A DNA stretch of 64,000 nt from Leucobacter sp. cx-328 (GTDB taxonomy: Bacteria; Actinomycetota; Actinomycetes; Actinomycetales; Microbacteriaceae). The notes beneath the pieces are model-generated. The model had not been told where the DNA came from. It made no database searches and worked only from the letters and a program-made list of their open reading frames with translations. Numbering within the stretch: position 1 is the first letter of the stretch; each line of letters starts with the position of its first letter. Positions 58,563-64,000 of the stretch are shown in pieces. The stretch covers positions 62,001 to 126,000 of the forward strand of contig NZ_JACVMX010000005.1 of NCBI RefSeq assembly GCF_014530035.1, in the 5' to 3' direction. The translations under genes were made by a program, and so were the position numbers.

Positions 58563-59195
58563 GTGAGCAAGGTCGAACGTAACTGGCAGTTCGTCGAACA
58601 GTACCCGAACGAGCCTGAATCGCTCGCGCGTGCACGCCGCCTCTCCACCGAGCACGGCGTGGCTCCGGTTTCCCCCTCGGTCGCGTCAGAACTCTCCCTG
58701 CTCGCGGCAGTGTCGAACGCACGCACAATCTGCGAGATCGGCACCGGTCTCGGCGTCAGCGGTCTCGCGCTGCTGCGTCACGCCCCGAATGCCACGCTCA
58801 CCACCATCGAACGTGAGTCGGAGTACGTGCGAGAAGCACGTCCCATCTTCACCGAAGCGGGCATCCCGTCTTCGCGTGTGCGCTTCGTCGAGGGCGATGC
58901 ACTCCACATTCTGCCTCGCCTGAACCTCAACTCGTATGACATCGTATTGCTCGACGCCGAGCCGGAGATTCTCCTTGAGCTCTTCGAATACGCGCTTGGA
59001 ATCGTGCGTCAGGGTGGCACCATCATCATCCCGAACGCGCTCGCACATGGCCAGGTCTCTGACCCGGCTGCTCGCGATCCTCAGACCCAGTCGCTGCGCG
59101 ACCTCCTCGCGGTGGTCGCAGAGTCGCCCGCGACGGCTGCGTCGCTGTCAGCGTCCGGAGGCGGCCTCCTCACCGTCGTCAAGCTCGCGGCCTAA
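58563..59195 (+). CDS. O-methyltransferase, SAM-dependent class I
   Basis: The 210-residue protein matches the family 3 O-methyltransferases: the SAM loop ICEIGTGLGVSGLALLRH, acidic motif TTIERESEY, and VLLDAEPEILLELFEYAL and GGTIIIPNALAHGQ, where the metal Asp is expected. The substrate is unknown; family members methylate phenolic compounds. The GTG at 58563 follows GGAGG by 5 nt. In mycobacteria the homologue lies near sigE and tatB, and here too it lies next to tatB. Confidence 0.88.
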   Translation: MSKVERNWQFVEQYPNEPESLARARRLSTEHGVAPVSPSVASELSLLAAVSNARTICEIGTGLGVSGLALLRHAPNATLTTIERESEYVREARPIFTEAGIPSSRVRFVEGDALHILPRLNLNSYDIVLLDAEPEILLELFEYALGIVRQGGTIIIPNALAHGQVSDPAARDPQTQSLRDLLAVVAESPATAASLSASGGGLLTVVKLAA

Positions 59196-59244
59196 CACCG
59201 CAGTTACGGGTGCGGAGCAGGCCGGGGACGGCCAACTCCGGCAG

Positions 59245-59288
59245 AAACACAGAACCCCCGCCTCGTTTGAGGCGGGGGTTCTGTGTTT
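59245..59288. terminator. Very strong bidirectional terminator
   Basis: Perfect 20-bp inverted repeat with arms at 59245-59264 and 59269-59288 and a 4-nt loop GTTT. The stem has AAACACAGAA at its base and a CCCCCGCCTC core, and ends in TTT on both strands. It separates the convergent methyltransferase and DUF3117 genes. Confidence 0.93.
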
Positions 59289-59302
59289 ACAACGCGGAGC
59301 AC

Positions 59303-59473
59303 TCAGCCGTCGAGCACACCTGCGAGAACATTACGCAGCTCAGCTGCTTCTTCATCATTGACCGAAACGACGAGACGACCGCCGCCTTCGAGAGGCACGC
59401 GGACCACGATCACTCGGCTCTCACGAACCGCTTCCATGGGTCCGTCCCCGGTCCTCGGTTTCATTGCCGCCAT
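59303..59473 (-). CDS. DUF3117 small protein
   Basis: The 56-residue protein begins MAAMKPRTGDGPMEAVRE and contains RVPLEGGGRLVVSVNDEEAAEL, matching DUF3117 over its whole length. The family is nearly universal in actinobacteria and uncharacterised. The ATG at 59473 follows AAGGAGG by 4 nt; an upstream ATG at 59506 would ignore this site. Confidence 0.93.
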   Translation of the reverse strand: MAAMKPRTGDGPMEAVRESRVIVVRVPLEGGGRLVVSVNDEEAAELRNVLAGVLDG

Positions 59474-59600
59474 GACGCCTCCTTGCAAGCTAGATACTTC
59501 CAACACCTATTATCCCCCGGAAACGCCAAGCGCACGAAATCGTGGCGTCATATTTGAGAAACAGATCTATTTCTTGGCCAGATATGAGTAGATGGGCACA

Positions 59601-59640
59601 AAAGTAGGGCGACGCGCAAGTGCGCCTCGCCCCAAACTTT
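59601..59640 (-). terminator. Terminator of gltA
   Basis: GGGCG-AC-GCGC (59607-59617) pairs with GCGC-CT-CGCCC (59622-59632) across a 4-nt loop. Flanking AAAGT/ACTTT at 59601-59605 and 59636-59640 lengthens the stem. On the minus strand it lies 8 nt beyond the gltA stop. Confidence 0.75.
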
Positions 59641-59647
59641 CGCTGCG

Positions 59648-60940
59648 TTAGCGGTTCAGGTGCCGTTCTGCGGAACCTGTGTACAGCTGCTGCGGGCGAC
59701 CGATCTTGGTCTGCGGATCGGTGCGCGCCTCACGCCACTGGGCGATCCAACCGGGCAGACGACCGATTGCGAACAGCACGGTGAACATGCGAGTCGGGAA
59801 GCCCATTGCCTTGTAAATCACGCCAGTGTAGAAATCGACGTTCGGGTAAAGCTTGCGCTCCTTGAAGTAGTCGTCTTCGAGTGCGATCTGCTCAAGCTCC
59901 TGCGCGAGCGCGAGCAACGGGTCGTTCACGCCGAGCTCTTCAAGCACCTTTGCCGCGCTGTCCTTCACGATGCGCGCACGCGGGTCGTAGTTCTTGTAGA
60001 CGCGGTGACCGAAGCCCATGAGCTTCACCCCATCTTCCTTGCGCTTAACCTTTTCCACGAACGCCTGGACGCTCTGACCTGAATCGCGGATCTGCGCGAG
60101 CATGTCGAGCACTGCCTCGTTTGCGCCACCGTGCAGCGGCCCTGAGAGTGCGTTGATGCCCGCCGAAACCGACGAGAAGAGATTTGCGCCGGTCGAGCCA
60201 ACGAGGCGAACCGTCGACGTCGACGCGTTCTGCTCGTGATCTGCGTGCAGAATCAGGAGCTTGTCGAGCGCGTCAACGAGCACCGGATTCATGTTGTAGT
60301 CTTCAGCCTTGTTGCCAAAGTTGAGACGCAAGAAGTTCTCAACAAAGCCAAGGCTGTTCTTCGGGTACAGGGTTGCCTGACCGATCGACTTCTTGTGCGC
60401 GTATGCAGCGAGCACGGGAAGCTTTGCAAGCAGACGAATCGTGTTGACCTCAACGAACTCGGGCACCGAGGTATCGAGCGAGTTCTCGTAGTAGGTCGAC
60501 ATGGTCTGCAGGCCGCCCGAGAGCATCGCCATCGGGTGTGCAGTGTGCGGCACAGCCTCGAAATAGTACGCCATGTCTTCGTGCAGAAGTGTGTGGCGAC
60601 GGATTTCGCTATCGAACGCTGCAAGCTGGTCTGGGGTCGGCAGCTCACCGTAGATCAGCAGGTATGCAACCTCCAGGAAGGTTGATCCCTTCGCGAGCTC
60701 TTCGATTGGGTAGCCGCGGTACCGGAGAACACCCTCATCGCCATCGATGTATGTGATCGACGACTTCGTCGATGCGGTGTTCACGAAACCGTAGTCGAGC
60801 GCGGTGTAGCCGCTCTGACGCGTCAGCGTGCTCAGGTCAATTGCCGAGTTGCCGTCGACTGCAGCCAGGATCGGAAATTCAGCCGAACCCTCGGGCAGGA
60901 TCAGCTTCGCTGTGTTGGGGCTCTGTGTCGAGTCGGTCAT
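59648..60940 (-). CDS. gltA: Citrate synthase (type II)
   Basis: The 430-residue enzyme condenses acetyl-CoA and oxaloacetate to citrate. Catalytic residues are seen in SGPLHGGANEAVL (His), GFGHRVYKNYDPR (His) and VDFYTGVIYKAMG (Asp). The N-terminal domain SAEFPILAAVDGNSAIDLSTL and length match the standard hexameric bacterial form. The ATG is preceded by GAGGAGAT. Its promoter probably lies in 60941-61100, where the minus strand has TAGGCT (61001-61006) as a possible -10, giving a leader of about 50 nt. The genes around it are not TCA-cycle genes. Confidence 0.95.
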   Translation of the reverse strand: MTDSTQSPNTAKLILPEGSAEFPILAAVDGNSAIDLSTLTRQSGYTALDYGFVNTASTKSSITYIDGDEGVLRYRGYPIEELAKGSTFLEVAYLLIYGELPTPDQLAAFDSEIRRHTLLHEDMAYYFEAVPHTAHPMAMLSGGLQTMSTYYENSLDTSVPEFVEVNTIRLLAKLPVLAAYAHKKSIGQATLYPKNSLGFVENFLRLNFGNKAEDYNMNPVLVDALDKLLILHADHEQNASTSTVRLVGSTGANLFSSVSAGINALSGPLHGGANEAVLDMLAQIRDSGQSVQAFVEKVKRKEDGVKLMGFGHRVYKNYDPRARIVKDSAAKVLEELGVNDPLLALAQELEQIALEDDYFKERKLYPNVDFYTGVIYKAMGFPTRMFTVLFAIGRLPGWIAQWREARTDPQTKIGRPQQLYTGSAERHLNR

Positions 60941-61175
60941 GTCATCTCCTCGTGAGATCTCATGCTGGCGAGCGTCTGGTTAACACTGCCAATACTTTTC
61001 AGCCTATCGGCTCCTTTAGGAGTCCACGGCCAGGCCGTAGATTCGTTACGCCCTTAACCTCAGACTATCTTGATGTCGAACAAAATGCGATGCATTGAGC
61101 TCAATGATGTTCCGTGTTTGCGCTACAGCTTTACCCTACTGGCATCCGAAGCTTCTTTGGCGCAAACACACAAAA
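60941..61175. other. Upstream region of gltA
   Basis: No gene is seen. The minus strand has a possible -10 TAGGCT at 61001-61006 next to the small dyad CTCCTTTAGGAG (61011-61022). Further upstream lie TCTTGATGTCGAACA and a pair TGCATTGAGCTCAATG (61091-61106), a near-palindrome that could bind a regulator. Confidence 0.35.
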
Positions 61176-61204
61176 GCCGCTGTTTCTTCCGAAGAAACAG
61201 CGGC
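61176..61204 (-). terminator. Terminator of the ferredoxin gene
   Basis: GCCGCTGTTTCTTC (61176-61189) and GAAGAAACAGCGGC (61191-61204) form a perfect 14-bp inverted repeat. On the minus strand it is followed by TTTTGTG. Confidence 0.9.
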
Positions 61205-61224
61205 CGGTGCATCTCGTGCGGCTT

Positions 61225-61542
61225 TTATGCCTGAGGCGGAAGAGCCGCCACTACGGGATGGTCGAAGTTGTACATGCCAACCTTTGCTGCTCCACCAGGC
61301 GAACCAATTTCATCGAAGAATTCAACATTCGCACGGTAGTAATCAGACCATTCACTGGGCAGATCATCTTCGTAGTAAATGGCTTCCACGGGGCACACAG
61401 GCTCACATGCGCCACAGTCAACGCACTCATCCGGATGGATGTAGAGCGAGCGTTCACCCTCGTAAATGCAGTCAACGGGGCACTCGTCGACGCAGGCGCG
61501 ATCTTTCACGTCCACGCAGGGAAGAGCGATCACATAGGTCAT
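61225..61542 (-). CDS. fdxA: 7Fe ferredoxin
   Basis: The 105-residue protein has Cys9, Cys17, Cys21 and Cys25 in CVDVKDRACVDECPVDC, and Cys40, 43, 46 and 50 in CVDCGACEPVCP. That pattern fits a [3Fe-4S]/[4Fe-4S] ferredoxin like mycobacterial FdxA or FdxC, with a long C-terminal extension (YYRANVEFFDEIGSPGGAAKVG). It carries electrons to unknown partners, possibly redox enzymes of central metabolism. It has its own terminator and lies downstream of the prepilin peptidase gene on the same strand. Confidence 0.95.
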   Translation of the reverse strand: MTYVIALPCVDVKDRACVDECPVDCIYEGERSLYIHPDECVDCGACEPVCPVEAIYYEDDLPSEWSDYYRANVEFFDEIGSPGGAAKVGMYNFDHPVVAALPPQA

Positions 61543-61579
61543 GATCCACGCCTTTCACTCGTCAAACAATGTTTTCATC

Positions 61580-62227
61580 TTAGCCGGTCGCAGACCCGCT
61601 AGCTGCGAGCGCGCCAAGTCCGGGCGACAAGAGCAGATACGTCACCCAAGCGGCGCCGAGGAGCCACGGGCCCGCTGCAGTAACCCGCGCTCGAATTCGT
61701 CTCCGGCGAAGATTCTGCAGTGTGAGCGCGAGCGCGAAACCGCACAGCAGCGCTCCCGCACGCAGCCACGGAGCTTCCCCGAACCCGGCAACGGCCGCAG
61801 TCGCCACGATGCCGAGCTTCACATCGCCCGCGCCAATACCCGTTGGCACACACCACCAGACAGACACCAGCAGCACGCAGGGCACGCTCATTGCGCCGAG
61901 CCGCTCAAGCAGGGGCGCGGATCCACCTCCACCCACACCAGCCGCACTCACGGCTGTACCGGCCGCGAGGAGCACGACGACAGCTGCACAGGCGAGCAAG
62001 CGATTAGGGATGCGGAGGGCTGTGTGATCCGCCGCAGAGATCACAACGCTCAGACAGCCGAGCAGTCCAGCGGCCGCTGCGGGAACAAGGATGGCGCGTA
62101 CCCAGGTGTCGGCGCTATCGCCGGGGGTGCGCACGAGCGTGAGCTGGAGTACAGCGGCGAGCGCTCCCCCGGAGACGGCCAGTACAAGAATGCCGGTGGA
62201 GAAGGCAAGTTGCTTCTCCACCGGCAT
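61580..62227 (-). CDS. Type IV prepilin peptidase-like protein (A24), lone gene
   Basis: The 215-residue protein is hydrophobic (six or seven helices) and shows the A24 aspartate motifs: ISAADHTALRIPNRLL (first Asp) and GIGAGDVKLG (second Asp). It lacks the N-terminal methyltransferase domain of large PilD enzymes, so it resembles the short TadV/FlaK-like forms. No pilin, secretion ATPase or other pilus gene is in the window. The start at 62227 is uncertain: the first 12 codons are encoded by the argB terminator hairpin. Downstream starts exist but lack clear ribosome-binding sites. Confidence 0.75.
   Translation of the reverse strand: MPVEKQLAFSTGILVLAVSGGALAAVLQLTLVRTPGDSADTWVRAILVPAAAAGLLGCLSVVISAADHTALRIPNRLLACAAVVVLLAAGTAVSAAGVGGGGSAPLLERLGAMSVPCVLLVSVWWCVPTGIGAGDVKLGIVATAAVAGFGEAPWLRAGALLCGFALALTLQNLRRRRIRARVTAAGPWLLGAAWVTYLLLSPGLGALAASGSATG
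62191..62226 (-). terminator. argB terminator hairpin overlapping the start of the prepilin peptidase gene
   Basis: TGCCGGTGGAGAAG (62191-62204) and CTTCTCCACCGGCA (62213-62226) form a perfect 14-bp stem with an 8-nt loop, 12 nt after the argB stop on the minus strand. There is a TTCTTG tail but no clean T-run. Confidence 0.75.
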
Positions 62228-62237
62228 TCCGGCATCC

Positions 62238-63146
62238 CTAGTCTGGGACGACCTCTGTACCGATGCCATGCTCGGTGAAAATCTCAAGCAGCACCGAGTG
62301 CGGCTCTCGACCGTCGATGATTGCGGCCTTTGACACCCCGCCGCGAACCGCTTCTAGGCACGCACGCATCTTCGGGATCATTCCCGACTCGAGTGAGGGC
62401 AGCATCGTCTCAAGATCAGTGACGCTGATCGTGGAGACAAGCGAACTCTTGTCTGGCCAGCTCGCATAGAGACCGGCAACATCCGTGAGAATGACGAGCT
62501 TTTCAGCTCCGAGGGCCGATGCCAGGGCCGATGCCGCCGCATCTGCATTGACATTCAGGGACTCGCCTGGGTTGTCTGCATCTGGAGCGATCGACGAGAC
62601 CACCGGAATCATGCCGGCTTCAAGCAGCGCCAGAATCGGCTCCGTGCGAACGCCAACAATGTCACCAACGCGGCCCAGGTCGACAGACTCACCATCGACC
62701 TCAACCGGCGGCCGGCGCTTGCCGATAAACAGGCCGCCATCCTCACCGGTGGTACCTGACGCGAACGGACCGTGAGCGTTGATCGACTCGATCAGCTCAG
62801 GGTTCACCTTGCCGGTGAGCACCATGCGAACGACGTCCATTGTTTCGGGGGTCGTTACACGGTACCCACCTCGGAACTCACTCGTGATACCCAGGCGTTC
62901 GAGCATGCGGTTAATCTGTGGTCCGCCGCCGTGCACGACCACCGGCCGAATACCGGCGTGGTGGAGGTAGACGATGTCCTCTGCAAAGGCCGCAAGCAGC
63001 TCCTCATCAACCATCGCGTTGCCGCCAAACTTGATGACCATGATCGTGTCACGGAACTTCTTCAGCCACGGCAATGACTCAATGAGTACCTGTGCCTTCG
63101 CTGACGCCTGCGCGTGGTCGAGCGCTTCCTTCGTGGTCGTAGCCAA
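62238..63146 (-). CDS. argB: Acetylglutamate kinase
   Basis: The 302-residue enzyme phosphorylates N-acetylglutamate in arginine synthesis. Visible signatures are [84 protein letters not shown] and [17 protein letters not shown]. Those residues fit the arginine-sensitive hexameric class. It follows argJ with a 9-bp gap, so both belong to the arg operon. Confidence 0.96.
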   Translation of the reverse strand: MATTTKEALDHAQASAKAQVLIESLPWLKKFRDTIMVIKFGGNAMVDEELLAAFAEDIVYLHHAGIRPVVVHGGGPQINRMLERLGITSEFRGGYRVTTPETMDVVRMVLTGKVNPELIESINAHGPFASGTTGEDGGLFIGKRRPPVEVDGESVDLGRVGDIVGVRTEPILALLEAGMIPVVSSIAPDADNPGESLNVNADAAASALASALGAEKLVILTDVAGLYASWPDKSSLVSTISVTDLETMLPSLESGMIPKMRACLEAVRGGVSKAAIIDGREPHSVLLEIFTEHGIGTEVVPD

Positions 63147-63155
63147 AACCTCGTC

Positions 63156-64000
63156 CTAGCTCGAGTACGCGCTGTTCTCGTGCACGTAGTCGTGCGTGAG
63201 ATCGTTGGTGCGGATCAGCGCCTGCGCGTCGCCAGCAAAGAGCTCGATGCGCACGTGCGTCTGACGCGGGGTCAAATCGCAGTCAGTCACGGGGCGATCG
63301 GGGGCACCCGCGTGGCAGAGGCGGATGCCATTGAAGCTCACATCAACCTGGTACGGATCAAACGCGGCTTCGGTGGTGCCGATCGCTGCCAGGACGCGGC
63401 CCCAGTTTGGATCGTTGCCGAAGATCGCAGCCTTGAACAGGTTGTTACGCGCCAGTGCACGACCAACCTCGACAGCGTCATCTTCGGTTGCTGCGCCGAG
63501 CACCTCGATATCAATATTGTGGCTTGCGCCCTCTGCATCGCCCTGAAGCTGCGCAGCAAGACTGTCACAGATCGCGATGAGTGCCGCAGTGAATTCAGCT
63601 TCGTCGGGGGTGACGCCCGCAGCGCCGGACGCCATGAGCGTGACCTGGTCGTTCGTCGACATGCAGCCGTCAGAGTCCAGGCGGTCGAAGCTCACCTTGG
63701 TTGCCGCGCGAAGCGCACGGTCAAGTACTTCTTCTTCGAGGACCGCATCAGTTGTGATGACCACGAGCATTGTCGCAAGGCCGGGAGCCAGCATGCCAGC
63801 ACCCTTTGCCATCGCTCCAATAGTCCAGCCCGCGCCCGTGTGGGTGGCAATCTTTTCGACCGAATCGGTCGTGAGGATCGCTGCGGGGGCGGTGGTGTCG
63901 TCTGTCGCGAGCTGCTCGACAAGCGCCGGAATGTTCAGCACGATCTTGTCGCGGAACGTCTGATCGCCAGCACCAATGAGGCCCGTCGAGCAAACGAGGA
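63156..64000 (-). CDS. argJ: Ornithine acetyltransferase ArgJ (N-terminal part outside the window)
   Basis: The frame is open to the right edge of the window, where it encodes CSTGLIGAGDQTFRDKIVLN, a known ArgJ motif; the first ~110-130 residues are missing. Visible inside: the self-cleavage region MAKGAGMLAPGLATMLVVITTDA, with the nucleophilic Thr in ATML, SFDRLDSDGCMSTNDQV, and the C-terminal ARNNLFKAAIFGNDPNWGR. ArgJ transfers the acetyl group from N-acetylornithine to glutamate. The gene lies upstream of argB in the expected arg order. Confidence 0.95.
   Translation of the reverse strand, partial: LVCSTGLIGAGDQTFRDKIVLNIPALVEQLATDDTTAPAAILTTDSVEKIATHTGAGWTIGAMAKGAGMLAPGLATMLVVITTDAVLEEEVLDRALRAATKVSFDRLDSDGCMSTNDQVTLMASGAAGVTPDEAEFTAALIAICDSLAAQLQGDAEGASHNIDIEVLGAATEDDAVEVGRALARNNLFKAAIFGNDPNWGRVLAAIGTTEAAFDPYQVDVSFNGIRLCHAGAPDRPVTDCDLTPRQTHVRIELFAGDAQALIRTNDLTHDYVHENSAYSS

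Overview
The window is a high-GC, gene-dense stretch of an actinobacterial chromosome. Its protein families and gene neighbourhoods fit the order Micrococcales, most likely Microbacteriaceae (Leucobacter-like). The evidence is a set of actinobacterial families (DUF3039, DUF3107, DUF3117, UPF0182, DUF2342, AdnA/AdnB, the ImuA-ImuB-DnaE2 cassette), frequent GTG starts, and many genes with a -10-like TANNNT only 6-7 nt before the start codon, as expected for leaderless mRNAs. The genus is an inference. No phage, insertion sequence, rRNA operon or CRISPR array is visible.

Layout. 1-7 kb: mutasome imuA-imuB-dnaE2, then pncB. 7-15 kb: a DUF3039 protein, a two-gene ABC exporter, and a cell-wall polymer cluster (two CDP-glycerol-type transferases and a GT2 glycosyltransferase). 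15-19 kb: an HtrA-type protease and a large surface protein with a sortase-like C-terminus. 19.4-19.9 kb: two identical initiator tRNA genes, each with its own terminator. 20-42 kb: a block whose order resembles that known in mycobacteria: UPF0182, PDZ/Lon-like protease, DUF2342, a ThiF/TOMM-type orphan, a UvrD-type helicase, NudC, a kinase-fold protein, AdnB-AdnA, DUF3107, RlmC, a ferritin-like protein and a RhlE-type helicase. 42-47 kb: Lrp regulator, hisC and a TrpXYZ-like ABC importer. 47-53 kb: a two-component system beside a FtsX-type ABC transporter, a PHP phosphoesterase and an aminopeptidase P. 53.3-54.0 kb: an AT-rich HNH-like gene. 54.4-59.5 kb: general stress protein, MgtE-domain protein, DUF1003, Mrp, TatB, O-methyltransferase and DUF3117, again a conserved actinobacterial block. 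59.6-64 kb: citrate synthase, ferredoxin, a lone prepilin peptidase, argB and the 3' part of argJ.

The most unusual signal is not a gene. Five copies of a palindromic element of about 96 bp (R1-R5) lie between genes, near gene 3' ends. They share TCAACCCC/GGGGTTGA-type ends, inner GAGA/TCTC arms and a TTTC-(8 nt)-GAAA centre. Changes in the arms are compensatory, so the fold seems to be preserved. R4 and R5 bracket the AT-rich HNH-like gene.

Other departures from family norms are a phosphotransferase fold without its catalytic Asp residues, a NudC without zinc-ribbon cysteines, a UvrD2-like helicase without an HRDC tail, a thioester-domain-like surface protein lacking the expected Gln, an orphan TOMM-type leader-binding/ThiF protein, and an argB terminator that overlaps the first codons of the next gene.
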